Shown: positions 34,542 through 43,516 of the stretch, piece by piece
Numbering within the stretch: the stretch's first letter is position 1
Layout of the letters: each line of letters opens with the position of its first letter
Assembly (NCBI RefSeq): GCF_027158465.1
Contig: NZ_JAMKYL010000004.1
Coordinates: 112,123-176,122, forward strand
DNA: 64,000 bases
From: Oxalobacter paeniformigenes
GTDB lineage: Bacteria; Pseudomonadota; Gammaproteobacteria; Burkholderiales; Burkholderiaceae_D
Direction of reading: 5' to 3'
The notes under the pieces: model-generated
The model's database searches: none
What the model saw: the letters and a program-made list of their open reading frames with translations, nothing else
Told to the model about the DNA's origin: nothing
Program-made: the position numbers and the translations under genes

Positions 34542-35991
34542 CGTCGTACTGGTTTTGCATATAGGCCGATTCCACCTGAAGGGAAACCGGCTTGCCGATC
34601 AGATCACCCAGCGCGGCGAGGTGCTGTGATTCTTCTTCCAGAAAGCGGTCGATCACGGTCTGGGATGCCAGAATCCGGAATTCTTTCGGACTGAATTGCC
34701 GCGCTTCGCGCACGATGTCCCGCATGATTTCGTAGCAGATCGTTTGCGATGTCTTGATTTGTCCGTGACCATGACATACCGGACAGGGTTCGCACAGGAT
34801 ATGCGCCAGCGATTCGCGGGTTCGCTTGCGGGTCATTTCCACAAGACCCAGTGCGGAGAAATCGGAGATGGATACTTTGGTTCGATCGTTGGCGAGGGTT
34901 TTCCTGAGTTCATCCATGACGGCATTACGGTGCTCCGGTGTCGTCATGTCAATGAAATCCAGAATGATGATGCCACCCAGATTCCGCAGCCGAAGTTGCC
35001 GTGCGATGGCATGTGCCGCTTCCAGATTGGTCTTGAAAATCGTATCGTCGAAGGTTCTGCCGTTGACGAAACCGCCGGTATTGACGTCAATGGTCGTCAT
35101 GGCTTCCGTCTGGTCGATAATCAGGTAACCTCCGGATTTGAGATTGACCCGTCGCGACAGGGCTAGCTGGATTTCTTCCTCGACGTTGTAAAGATCGAAG
35201 AGCGGGCGGTCGCCTTCGTAGCAAGACAGGCGGTCGAGGATGTCGGGCATGTAAATGCGGGCGAATTCGTGCAGCTTGAGATATTCGTCGTAGGAATCCA
35301 CCAGAATCCGTGTTGTGTTTTCGTGGACGCAATCTCGCAGGATGCGTTCGGACAGGGTGAGATCTTCATACAACAGTGCAGGTGCCGCGGTGGTATAGGC
35401 CTTGTCCTTGAGAGAGTGCCAGAGTTTTTGCAGGAAGACGGCATCTGCCTCAAGTTCCTGATCCGAAGCATCTTCCGCCATGGTACGGATGATGAAACCG
35501 CCTTTTTCATCATCGGAAAGCAGTTGCTGTACCCTGTTTTTCAATGATTCCCGTTCTTTTTCGTCCTGGATACGTTGTGAGATGCCGATATGCTTTTCCT
35601 GCGGCAGATAAACCAGCATGCGGCCGGCGATGGAAATCTGGGTGGAAAGCCGTGCGCCCTTGGTTCCCAGTGGATCCTTGATGACACGTACCATGACCGG
35701 TTGTCCGTCGGTCAGCATCCGTTCGATCGGGATCGGCTTGCCCGATGGCGTATCGGCCTGATGGGCTTCCAGTATGTCGTCGATATGGAGAAAAGCGGCA
35801 CGTTCCAGACCGATATCGACAAATGCGGATTGCATGCCAGGCAAAACGCGGACAACCCGGCCAAGATAGACGTTTCCTGCCAGTCCGCGGGTTTGCGAGC
35901 GTTCGATATGCAATTCCTGGGTGGCACCTTCTGAAACGATGGCGATCCGCGTTTCCTGCGGTGTGATATTGATGAGGATGTCTTCTTTCAT
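34528..35991 (-). CDS. rng: Ribonuclease G
   Basis: An endoribonuclease of the RNase E/G family that processes the 5' end of 16S rRNA and degrades mRNA. It opens I-L-I-N-I-T-P-Q-E-T-R-I-A and an S1 domain (about residues 35-125) follows. The catalytic domain has the metal-binding aspartates in T-I-D-V-N-T-G-G-F and I-L-D-F-I-D-M and the zinc-link C-P-V-C-H-G-H-G. At 487 residues it lacks the long scaffold tail of RNase E. The start at 35991 makes an ATGA overlap with maf and matches family N-termini better than the ATG three codons earlier. Confidence 0.96.
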   Translation of the reverse strand: MKEDILINITPQETRIAIVSEGATQELHIERSQTRGLAGNVYLGRVVRVLPGMQSAFVDIGLERAAFLHIDDILEAHQADTPSGKPIPIERMLTDGQPVMVRVIKDPLGTKGARLSTQISIAGRMLVYLPQEKHIGISQRIQDEKERESLKNRVQQLLSDDEKGGFIIRTMAEDASDQELEADAVFLQKLWHSLKDKAYTTAAPALLYEDLTLSERILRDCVHENTTRILVDSYDEYLKLHEFARIYMPDILDRLSCYEGDRPLFDLYNVEEEIQLALSRRVNLKSGGYLIIDQTEAMTTIDVNTGGFVNGRTFDDTIFKTNLEAAHAIARQLRLRNLGGIIILDFIDMTTPEHRNAVMDELRKTLANDRTKVSISDFSALGLVEMTRKRTRESLAHILCEPCPVCHGHGQIKTSQTICYEIMRDIVREARQFSPKEFRILASQTVIDRFLEEESQHLAALGDLIGKPVSLQVESAYMQNQYDVILM

Positions 35992-36608
35992 GGGATGCAC
36001 ACTCCCGCTTTTCTCAAAAGTACAACCGTTTCATACAAGGGAAGTCCCATGATACCGGAATAACTGCCCTGTATGCCGGAAATAAATTTGCCTGCCATTC
36101 CCTGAATACCGTATCCGCCGGCCTTGTCGTAAGGCTCACCTGTATCGGTATAGGCGGAAATCTGTTCCGGCGTCAATGTGGCGAAAGTGACATCCGAGGT
36201 CCGGACGGCTTGCCACAACTGTTCATCGTAGATGACGGCAACGGCGGTCAGCACCTGATGGGTACGTCCGGAAAGACATGAGAGCATAGCGAACGCTTCA
36301 TCCTTGTTTGCGGGTTTTCCGAGAATTTGCCTGTCGATTGTGACGGTGGTATCCGCAGTCAGGATCGGATAGCGTCTTTTGTCCGTCGAAACGAGAAAAC
36401 GCCATGCGTATCGTGCCTTTTCACCAGCCAGACGACTGACGTAATCGAGTGCGTTTTCATCCGGACGGACGGTTTCGTCGATCATGTCGGCATGTACCGT
36501 ATCCTGTGCAGGGACTTCCAGTACACGAAAACGTATGGCGATCTGGTTGAGCAGTTCTTGCCGTCTCGGACTTTTGGAGGCCAGATAGATCATGTCGTCG
36601 GTTGCCAT
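35988..36608 (-). CDS. maf: Maf family nucleotide pyrophosphatase
   Basis: A house-cleaning nucleoside triphosphate pyrophosphatase of 206 residues. The signature S-K-S-P-R-R-Q-E-L-L is near the N-terminus, followed by D-T-V-H-A-D, L-T-A-D-T-T-V and the G-G-Y-G-I-Q-G segment. This is the YhdE-like (dTTP/UTP-directed) subgroup by pattern, though the substrate is inferred. It lies between rlmH and rng with a 4-base overlap to rng and a 6-base gap to rlmH, a common proteobacterial order. Confidence 0.95.
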   Translation of the reverse strand: MATDDMIYLASKSPRRQELLNQIAIRFRVLEVPAQDTVHADMIDETVRPDENALDYVSRLAGEKARYAWRFLVSTDKRRYPILTADTTVTIDRQILGKPANKDEAFAMLSCLSGRTHQVLTAVAVIYDEQLWQAVRTSDVTFATLTPEQISAYTDTGEPYDKAGGYGIQGMAGKFISGIQGSYSGIMGLPLYETVVLLRKAGVCIP

Positions 36609-36614
36609 GGTGTA

Positions 36615-37085
36615 TCAGCTCCGGTGGTAAGGGTGGTTTTGCAGAATCGTGGAAGCACGGTAGAGCTGTTCTGTCAGCAAGACACGCACCATACCGTGCG
36701 GCAGGGTCAGCGAAGAGAGGCGAACCAGCATGTCGGCCTGTTTTTTCAGGGCGGCATCAAGGCCATCGGCACCGCCGATGACAAAAACGATATCCCGACC
36801 GTCCTGCAGCCAGTTTTTCATATAAGCAGCCATCTGGACGGTCGTCAGGTCTTTGCCGTGCTCATCCAGTGCGATGAGCCGTGCGTTTTTCGGGATGACG
36901 GCACGGATTTTGGTGGCCTCCGACGCCATGACGGTTTCTGCACTCCGGTTGCCGGCACGTTCGACAGGTTTCAGTTCCCTGATGTTGAAGTGCCATTCAG
37001 GAGGCATGCGTTTGGCATATTCTGCAAAACCGTTTTCGATCCAGCCGGGCATGCGATGGCCGACTGCAATTACCGTGACCTGCAT
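36615..37085 (-). CDS. rlmH: RlmH, 23S rRNA pseudouridine-1915 methyltransferase
   Basis: A 156-residue SPOUT methyltransferase that methylates pseudouridine 1915 of 23S rRNA on assembled 70S ribosomes. The knot motifs L-I-A-L-D-E-H-G-K and V-F-V-I-G-G-A-D-G-L are clear, as is the C-terminal L-L-T-E-Q-L-Y-R-A and the final H-P-Y-H-R. It follows rsfS by 6 bases, the standard rsfS-rlmH pairing. Confidence 0.97.
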   Translation of the reverse strand: MQVTVIAVGHRMPGWIENGFAEYAKRMPPEWHFNIRELKPVERAGNRSAETVMASEATKIRAVIPKNARLIALDEHGKDLTTVQMAAYMKNWLQDGRDIVFVIGGADGLDAALKKQADMLVRLSSLTLPHGMVRVLLTEQLYRASTILQNHPYHRS

Positions 37086-37091
37086 GGGCTG

Positions 37092-37526
37092 TCACCCTGC
37101 CTTGGTTCTGTCGCCCGTTTCGGTACCTGTCTGCGCCTTTTCTGACTTTTTACGCGATTTCACGCCGGATGCACCAAGCGATTTGGCGGTATCCAGATCA
37201 ATGGGGGTTTCTCCCCAGATCTCTTCGAGATGGTAATAATTCCGGATAGGCGGTTGCATGATATGAACGATCAGGGCACCGAGATCGACAAGCACCCATT
37301 CGCCGGTATCTTCGCCCTCGATACTGATGACATCGCCGCCCGCTTCGCGAATCTTGTCTCTTACGGATGCAGCCAGCGCTTTTGTCTGGCGATTGGAAGT
37401 ACCGGATGCAATGATGATCCGTTCAAAAAGACTGGTCAGTTTGGATGTATCGAACAAGACGATATCCGATGCCTTGACATCTTCCAGCGCGTCGATAACC
37501 AGAGCCTGTAATTTTTCAATATCCAT
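37092..37526 (-). CDS. rsfS: Ribosome silencing factor RsfS
   Basis: Binds ribosomal protein uL14 and blocks subunit joining when nutrients are scarce. The core of about 110 residues contains D-I-V-L-F-D-T-S-K-L-T, A-S-G-T-S-N-R-Q-T-K-A-L and W-V-L-V-D-L-G-A-L-I-V-H-I, all diagnostic. A charged tail extends it to 144 residues. Its ATG abuts the nadD stop (1-base overlap), so it is coupled to nadD. Confidence 0.96.
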   Translation of the reverse strand: MDIEKLQALVIDALEDVKASDIVLFDTSKLTSLFERIIIASGTSNRQTKALAASVRDKIREAGGDVISIEGEDTGEWVLVDLGALIVHIMQPPIRNYYHLEEIWGETPIDLDTAKSLGASGVKSRKKSEKAQTGTETGDRTKAG

Positions 37527-38179
37527 CAGTTTCTGTACAGATTGTTTTCCTTGATATAGTTCAGAACCGGTGCCGGTACCAGCGCCGCGGGACTTTGACG
37601 GTTTTGCAATGCCGTCCTGATTTCGGTTGCAGAAACATTGATCTGCAAATCCCTGGCAAGATAGGTCAGTCCGGCCGGTGTTTCGGTAATCTTTTCAGGA
37701 TCGGCGAAACGGCGTGAAAATTCGTCGGCGATCGCTTTGGGAATCAGGGTCAGGGAGTTGGAAAATCCGGGACGTGCCGAAACGGCGATATTGGCCAGTT
37801 CAAAAAGCTGTCGCCAGTTGTGCCAAGTATCCAGACGCAAAAGCTGATCGGCTCCCATCAGGAAAACCAGGGATACATCATCGCCGACTTCGGCACGGAT
37901 GGCATTGAGCGTGTCGATGGTGTAGGTCGCACCGGGACGGTCGATTTCCTGGGTATCGATCGTAATGGACAGACCGAGCGGTTCGAAAGCGCATTTGAGC
38001 ATGGCAATACGCTGTTCAGGAGTCGCTTTCAGCAAGGGTTTCTGCCATGGATTGCCTGCCGGAATGAGCCGCAATTCATCTGTGCCGAACAGACGGCAGA
38101 AATACTTGCCAAGCTCGACGTGTCCGATATGTACCGGATCGAAGCTGCCGCCTAAAAGAATGATGCATCGTTTTGTCAA
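37526..38179 (-). CDS. nadD: Nicotinate-nucleotide adenylyltransferase NadD
   Basis: Joins nicotinate mononucleotide and ATP in NAD synthesis. The nucleotidyltransferase motif G-G-S-F-D-P-V-H-I-G-H is at the N-terminus and the second ATP-binding motif S-A-T-E-I-R near the C-terminus. The length of 217 residues is typical. It heads the minus-strand series nadD-rsfS-rlmH-maf-rng, in which all junctions are 6 bases or less. Oxygen-dependent coproporphyrinogen oxidase (hemF), which often precedes nadD in relatives, is absent here; purD precedes it directly. Confidence 0.96.
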   Translation of the reverse strand: MTKRCIILLGGSFDPVHIGHVELGKYFCRLFGTDELRLIPAGNPWQKPLLKATPEQRIAMLKCAFEPLGLSITIDTQEIDRPGATYTIDTLNAIRAEVGDDVSLVFLMGADQLLRLDTWHNWRQLFELANIAVSARPGFSNSLTLIPKAIADEFSRRFADPEKITETPAGLTYLARDLQINVSATEIRTALQNRQSPAALVPAPVLNYIKENNLYRN

Positions 38180-38256
38180 ATCAACTCCGTTTCGGCTCGG
38201 GTCGCCTGCCAGTCCGGTAAGGCCTGCCGGCAGGCAACGTGTTCACATTCAGGCGT

Positions 38257-39549
38257 TTATGACGCCGATCCCGTCTTGTATGATTTCAGCGCACGCCATC
38301 CGATATCATGCCTGTATTGTACGCCTTCGAAATAAATGGACTCAACTGTATCATATGCTGTTTTCTGGGCCATACGCATGGTATCTGCCAGACCGACGAC
38401 ACACAAAACCCGTCCGCCCGAGGTCAGCAACCGGCCTTCGTTGTCCAGCCGTGTCCCCGCATGGAACACGATACAGTTTTCGGATTCGTCCGGGATACCG
38501 GAAATGACAGAACCCTTGCGAGGGTTTTCCGGGTATCCTGCAGCCGCCATGACGACACCGAGTGCGACACGCCGGTCCCATTCCAGCTCGATGGAATCAA
38601 GCGTACCGTTGACGGCATGTTCCAGCACGAGGGCCAGATCGCTTTTGAGACGTGACATGATCGGTTGCGTTTCAGGATCACCCATGCGGCAGTTGAATTC
38701 CAGCGTTTTGGGATTGCCATTCTTGTCGATCATCAAACCGGCATACAGAAACCCCGAATAGGGGATACCGTCCTTGCGCATGCCGTTTACGGTCGGAATG
38801 ATGATTTCGCGGAGAATGCGTGCATGCAATGCCGGTGTGACGACAGGTGCGGGGGAAAAGGCGCCCATACCGCCTGTATTGGGTCCTTCGTCATGATCTT
38901 TTAGCCGCTTGTGATCCTGACTGGTCGCCAGCGGCAACACGTTTTTGCCGTCCACCAGTACGATGAAACTGGCTTCCTCACCTTCCAGAAATTCCTCGAT
39001 GACGACCCGAGCACCGGCATTACCGAAACGGTTGTCGGAGAGCATCATGTTGACGGCTTCGTGGGCCTGTTGCAGCGTAGTGGCGACGATCACGCCCTTG
39101 CCTGCGGCCAGACCGTCTGCCTTGATGACGATAGGCGCACCCTGTTCATCGATGTAGCGGTGCGCTTCTGACGGATCGGTAAAGGTCCGGTAACGTGCAG
39201 TCGGAATGCCATGGCGAGCCATGAAGGATTTCGCGAAGTCCTTGGAACTTTCCAGTTGCGCGGCTTCGCGTGTCGGGCCGAAAATTTTCAGTCCGCGTTC
39301 GCGGAACAGATTGACGATACCGGCCGCCAGCGGCGCTTCCGGACCGACTACAGTCAGTGCGATGCGGTTGGCTGTTGCGAAATCAGCCAGTTCGGCGGGA
39401 TCGGTAATGGCAATGTTTTCGAGCCGCGAATCCAACGCGGTTCCGCCGTTTCCGGGGGCGACATATACCTTTCCTACCCTGACGGATTGTGCCAGTTTCC
39501 ATGCGAGTGCATGTTCACGACCACCCGAACCGATAACAAGAATGTTCAT
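38257..39549 (-). CDS. purD: Phosphoribosylamine-glycine ligase PurD
   Basis: An ATP-grasp enzyme that forms glycinamide ribonucleotide in purine synthesis. It begins M-N-I-L-V-I-G-S-G-G-R-E-H-A-L-A, which fixes the start at 39549 rather than the ATG 11 codons earlier. Later motifs include I-V-I-K-A-D-G-L-A-A-G-K-G-V, G-G-M-G-A-F-S-P and E-F-N-C-R-M-G-D-P-E-T-Q. The length of 430 residues is standard. It lies downstream of yebC with a 57-base gap. Confidence 0.97.
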   Translation of the reverse strand: MNILVIGSGGREHALAWKLAQSVRVGKVYVAPGNGGTALDSRLENIAITDPAELADFATANRIALTVVGPEAPLAAGIVNLFRERGLKIFGPTREAAQLESSKDFAKSFMARHGIPTARYRTFTDPSEAHRYIDEQGAPIVIKADGLAAGKGVIVATTLQQAHEAVNMMLSDNRFGNAGARVVIEEFLEGEEASFIVLVDGKNVLPLATSQDHKRLKDHDEGPNTGGMGAFSPAPVVTPALHARILREIIIPTVNGMRKDGIPYSGFLYAGLMIDKNGNPKTLEFNCRMGDPETQPIMSRLKSDLALVLEHAVNGTLDSIELEWDRRVALGVVMAAAGYPENPRKGSVISGIPDESENCIVFHAGTRLDNEGRLLTSGGRVLCVVGLADTMRMAQKTAYDTVESIYFEGVQYRHDIGWRALKSYKTGSAS

Positions 39550-39606
39550 CAAATCGAAAGCCTTCAAAAATTGGTCTGACATTGTTGGGACGGCATCGCG
39601 GCCGTC

Positions 39607-40335
39607 TTATTCTTCTTCGATGACAGCGTTCGTATAGACTTCCTGCACATCGTCGAGATTTTCCAGCGCATCCAGAAGTTTCTGCATTTTTTCAGCTTCG
39701 GCGCCGGTAAATTCGGTTTCGGAATTCGGACGCATGACGATTTCCGCCATTTCCGGTTTGAAACCCGCTTTTTCAAGAGCTTCCTTGACCTGCGCGAAAT
39801 CAGCTGGAGCGCAAATGACTTCGAAACCGCCTTCCTCATCGCTGATGACGTCTTCCGCACCTGCTTCCAGCGCAGCTTCCATCAGTGCATCTTCATCCGT
39901 TCCGGGGGCGAAAAACAGCTGGCCACAGTGTTTGAACTGGAAGGAAACGGAACCTTCCGTTCCCATGTTGCCGCCGAATTTCGAGAAGGCGTGGCGGACT
40001 TCCGATACGGTTCTGACGCGGTTGTCGGTCAGACAGTCCACGATGATGGCTGCGCCGTTGATACCGTAGCCTTCATAACGGACTTCTTCATAATTGACGC
40101 CGTCAAGCGTTCCGGTGCCGCGTGCGATGGCACGCTGGACGTTTTCTTTCGGCATGTTGGCTGCTGCAGCCTTGTCGACTGCCAGGCGCAGACGCGGATT
40201 GCTGTTGACGTCGCCGCCGCCCATACGTGCGGCAACCGTGATTTCCTTGATCAGTCGCGTCCAAATTTTTCCGCGTTTGGCGTCAGTGGCTGCTTTTTTG
40301 TGTTTGATATTGGCCCATTTACTATGTCCGGACAT
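39607..40335 (-). CDS. yebC: YebC/PmpR family protein
   Basis: A 242-residue YebC/PmpR-family protein. These were long called transcriptional regulators and more recently have been linked to translation of proline-rich sequences. The N-terminus M-S-G-H-S-K-W-A-N-I-K-H-K-K-A is diagnostic and sets the start at 40335, 11 codons inside the longest frame. A GGAAAG ribosome-binding site sits just upstream. The three-domain layout, including N-P-R-L-R-L-A-V-D-K-A and G-G-N-M-G-T-E-G-S-V, is intact. Confidence 0.96.
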   Translation of the reverse strand: MSGHSKWANIKHKKAATDAKRGKIWTRLIKEITVAARMGGGDVNSNPRLRLAVDKAAAANMPKENVQRAIARGTGTLDGVNYEEVRYEGYGINGAAIIVDCLTDNRVRTVSEVRHAFSKFGGNMGTEGSVSFQFKHCGQLFFAPGTDEDALMEAALEAGAEDVISDEEGGFEVICAPADFAQVKEALEKAGFKPEMAEIVMRPNSETEFTGAEAEKMQKLLDALENLDDVQEVYTNAVIEEE

Positions 40336-40537
40336 GGTGTTCTTTCCATCAAAGGTTATCTGAATCAATACGGGATTTTACCATACTGGATGAAGCTGAA
40401 AAAATCTCGTTTCCCGCCATTTGCCCGAAATTCGCTTTCGCGGATGGCGACTTGCCAGGTTCCTGTGTATTTTTCCGCTTGCCGTGAATCGGATGCGGCA
40501 GCCATAATGGGAAAGGGAAACATTTCAAGGCAGGAAG

Positions 40538-41551
40538 ATGCAGACAGAACGACCGGATATGAAATACCGCTTCCCGTGCCTGATCGGCGATGTGGGTGGA
40601 ACCAATGCGCGTTTTGCCATCGAAACCAAAGCAGGGCGTTTCGAAGCGGCGGCAGTGTTGTCCAATCGTGATTTTCCGGATTTCGAAAGTGCCTTGCATC
40701 ATTATTTGCAGCGTTCCGGATCACTGGCGGCAGGTTCTCGTTCGGTTCGAAGTGCGGCGATCGCCATTGCCAATCCGCTTGATGGCGACAGAGTGAAAAT
40801 GACCAATTCAGGCTGGGCTTTCTCGATCGAAGCTGTCAGACAGACTTTCGGTTTCACGATATTGCGTTTTTTCAACGACTTCACGGCGCTTGCCATGGCC
40901 ATTCCGTATTTGCCGCCACAGGCGTTGATACAGTGCGGTGGCAATGTACCACGCAAGGACAAGGCAGTCGGCCTGATCGGCCCCGGAACAGGGTTGGGCG
41001 TATCGGGACTTGTGCCTTGCGGACGGTATTTTTTCCCGCTGGAAACCGAAGGCGGGCATGTTTCGTTTTCTCCGTTCAGTGAACTGGAAATGGAGATTTT
41101 GGCGCTGGCGAAAAAACACTATGGCCATGTGTCGGCCGAGCGGCTGATTTCCGGTCCCGGTCTGGAGTGGCTGTACAGGCTTCTGGCCGAAATAGGTGGT
41201 GAAACGCCGGAGTCGCTGAGGGCATGTGAAATCACGGAAAAAGCACAGAAACAGCCCGGTTCGCTGTGCGACCGGACTGTCGAGGTATTTTGCCGGATGC
41301 TGGGAACTGTAGCGGGCAATCTGGCGCTGACACTGGGCGCGCAAGGTGGCATCTATATCGGGGGCGGTATTGTGCCGCGTATCGTGAAGCGTTTTGAAGC
41401 GTCCGGTTTCAGGGAACGTTTCGAGGCGAAGGGACGTTTTTCGGAATATGTCTCCCGGATTCCGGTTTTTGTGCTGATGGATACCTTCGCAGCATTCAAG
41501 GGGGTTTCTGCGATGATGGAACGATATTTTCAGGGAGAACCGTTTATTTGA
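40538..41551 (+). CDS. glk: Glucokinase
   Basis: Phosphorylates glucose with ATP. The phosphate-binding motif G-D-V-G-G-T-N-A-R-F-A is near the N-terminus, followed by I-A-N-P-L-D-G-D and the catalytic F-F-N-D-F-T-A-L-A. G-P-G-T-G-L-G-V-S-G and a C-terminal G-G-I-Y-I-G-G-G-I-V-P-R complete the Glk family pattern. The length is 337 residues with the ATG at 40538; a second ATG at residue 8 is possible. It stands alone, without zwf, pgl or edd, and its 3' end overlaps the convergent ispH by 8 bases. Confidence 0.94.
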   Translation: MQTERPDMKYRFPCLIGDVGGTNARFAIETKAGRFEAAAVLSNRDFPDFESALHHYLQRSGSLAAGSRSVRSAAIAIANPLDGDRVKMTNSGWAFSIEAVRQTFGFTILRFFNDFTALAMAIPYLPPQALIQCGGNVPRKDKAVGLIGPGTGLGVSGLVPCGRYFFPLETEGGHVSFSPFSELEMEILALAKKHYGHVSAERLISGPGLEWLYRLLAEIGGETPESLRACEITEKAQKQPGSLCDRTVEVFCRMLGTVAGNLALTLGAQGGIYIGGGIVPRIVKRFEASGFRERFEAKGRFSEYVSRIPVFVLMDTFAAFKGVSAMMERYFQGEPFI

Positions 41552-42464
41552 GTCCCTTGGGGAGGGGAAAAACCAGTGTTTCTTCCATGCCTTGCATTTC
41601 GGTGACGGATTCGGCGCCTTCCTGCACAAGTCTGGCGATGACTTCCCGAACCAGAATTTCCGGCGCGGATGCGCCGGCGGTGATGCCAATGGTTTCATGT
41701 CCTTTCAGCCAGCCGGAATCGATTTGCGAGGCATTGTCCACCATATAGGCGACTGCGCCGTTTTTTTCTGCCATTTCGCGCAGACGGTTTGAATTGGAGC
41801 TGTTTTGGCTGCCGACGACGATGATCAGGCTCGTTTTTTCAGCCAGTTCGCGAACAGCCGTCTGGCGGTTGGTCGTCGCATAACAGATATCCGCTTTTTT
41901 GGGTTCGGCAATGTCTGGAAAACGTTTCTTCAACTCCGAAATGATGGTTGCCGTATCGTCGACGGACAGGGTGGTCTGCGAGACATAGGCCAGTTTTTCA
42001 GGCTGTGTAATTTTGAGTTTGTCGATATCTTCCAGATCGCTTATCAGATGCATGCCGGTATCCGATTGTCCGAGCGTGCCTTCCACTTCCGGATGTCCCT
42101 TGTGTCCGATCACGATGATTTCACGGTGGTCTTGCCGTTGTTTGGCGACTTCGACATGCACCTTGGTAACCAGAGGACAGGTGGCATCGAACAATCTGAA
42201 ACCCCGTTTTTCGGCTTCTTCACGGATGGCGCGTGATACGCCATGTGCCGAAAAAACCAGAATGCTTCCCTTGGGGACTTCATCAAGTTCCTCGACGAAA
42301 ACTGCGCCTTTTTCCCGAAGCCTGTTAACGACATAAGTGTTATGGACGATCTCGTGGCGGACATAAACCGGTTTTCCAAAGCGGGCCAGTGCGCGTTCCA
42401 CGGTTTCGATAGCGCGTTTGACGCCCGCACAAAAGCCACGTGGCTGGGCCAGAATGATTTTCAT
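41544..42464 (-). CDS. ispH: 4-hydroxy-3-methylbut-2-enyl diphosphate reductase IspH
   Basis: The last enzyme of the MEP isoprenoid pathway, an iron-sulfur reductase giving IPP and DMAPP. The three cluster cysteines are present: C12 (P-R-G-F-C-A-G-V), C96 (D-A-T-C-P-L-V) and C194 (I-C-Y-A-T-T-N-R). The catalytic glutamate region G-H-P-E-V-E-G-T is also intact. Length 306 is slightly under the E. coli protein. It is convergent with glk and divergent from radC. Confidence 0.97.
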   Translation of the reverse strand: MKIILAQPRGFCAGVKRAIETVERALARFGKPVYVRHEIVHNTYVVNRLREKGAVFVEELDEVPKGSILVFSAHGVSRAIREEAEKRGFRLFDATCPLVTKVHVEVAKQRQDHREIIVIGHKGHPEVEGTLGQSDTGMHLISDLEDIDKLKITQPEKLAYVSQTTLSVDDTATIISELKKRFPDIAEPKKADICYATTNRQTAVRELAEKTSLIIVVGSQNSSNSNRLREMAEKNGAVAYMVDNASQIDSGWLKGHETIGITAGASAPEILVREVIARLVQEGAESVTEMQGMEETLVFPLPKGLK

Positions 42465-42604
42465 GAGTCAACAATAGGCAAACAGAAATGGCAGATATGC
42501 CGTTTTTGTACGGCGGGATAATTTGAACTAGAATTTTCAGGCCGGATGGTGTGAACCGGCGGCTGCTTTTTTATATTATCAGATAGACCGGGAGAATTCA
42601 GACC

Positions 42605-43279
42605 ATGGCGATCACAGACTGGCCTGCGCATGAAAGGCCGCGCGAACGTTTGATAAAGGGTGGTCCGGCACAGCTTTCCGATGCGGAATTGCTGGCCATT
42701 TTCCTGAGAACGGGTGTCAACGGCAAAAGCGCTGTGGATCTCGGGCGGGAAATCATGATGCATTTCGGTTCACTCTCAGGATTGTTTGCCGCACGACTTG
42801 AGGATTTCTCGGCATTAAGCGGTATAGGTCCCGCGAAATATGCACAGCTTCAGGCCATTATGGAGCTGGCCAGACGCCTGTTGGCTGAAGATATGCAAAA
42901 AGGAGTTGCACTGACAGCATCCGACAAGGTGAAGGATTATCTCAGGCTGTATTTCAGTCGCCAGTCACATGAATCGTTTGTCGTCCTGTTTCTGGATGTC
43001 GGCAACAAACTGATTGCCTGTACGGAAATGTTTCGCGGGACGCTCTCGCATACCAGTGTGTATCCACGGGAAGTGGTCAAGGCTGCCCTGGCATGCAATG
43101 CCGCCAGTGTCATTTTTGCACACAATCATCCGTCCGGAACCGTCAAGCCGAGCCAGGCTGACAAAACATTGACCCATTTGCTCAGACAGGCGCTTGGTCT
43201 GGTCGATATCCGGGTGCTGGATCATGTCATTGTCGCCGGCAATGAAACGTTTTCCTTTGCGGAACATGGCCTGATGTAA
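42605..43279 (+). CDS. radC: RadC family JAB-domain protein
   Basis: A 224-residue RadC protein: an N-terminal helix-hairpin-helix (L-S-G-I-G-P-A-K-Y-A-Q-L) and a C-terminal JAMM metalloprotease-like domain with the H-N-H-P-S-G and following D metal motif (A-H-N-H-P-S-G-T-V-K-P-S-Q-A-D). Despite the name, a repair role is not established, and the biochemical function of the family is uncertain. A GGGAG ribosome-binding site precedes the ATG. It is divergent from ispH. Confidence 0.95.
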   Translation: MAITDWPAHERPRERLIKGGPAQLSDAELLAIFLRTGVNGKSAVDLGREIMMHFGSLSGLFAARLEDFSALSGIGPAKYAQLQAIMELARRLLAEDMQKGVALTASDKVKDYLRLYFSRQSHESFVVLFLDVGNKLIACTEMFRGTLSHTSVYPREVVKAALACNAASVIFAHNHPSGTVKPSQADKTLTHLLRQALGLVDIRVLDHVIVAGNETFSFAEHGLM

Positions 43280-43516
43280 CGAGGTTCGATTTTTTCTGAA
43301 CGGGACATTATGTGTCCGTTTCAGAAGTATCAAAGATGATGTATCGCACAGCATGTCGCCACATATGTATCGTGCGGTGGTCATGCAGTATTCAAAGGGC
43401 GGTCTGTACGCCATATTCGCCTGAAATGGTGCGGGCGGGGCTATCATCTTGCGCAAATTATGTCAGAATTCGGAATCGGTATTTTTGTGCTTCTTTCAAT
43501 CAGGTGTGAATCGGCT

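Noticed and set aside
43290..43332. Hairpin after radC that looked like a terminator
   Set aside because: The T run lies on the 5' side of the stem on the plus strand and neither strand has T residues after the stem.
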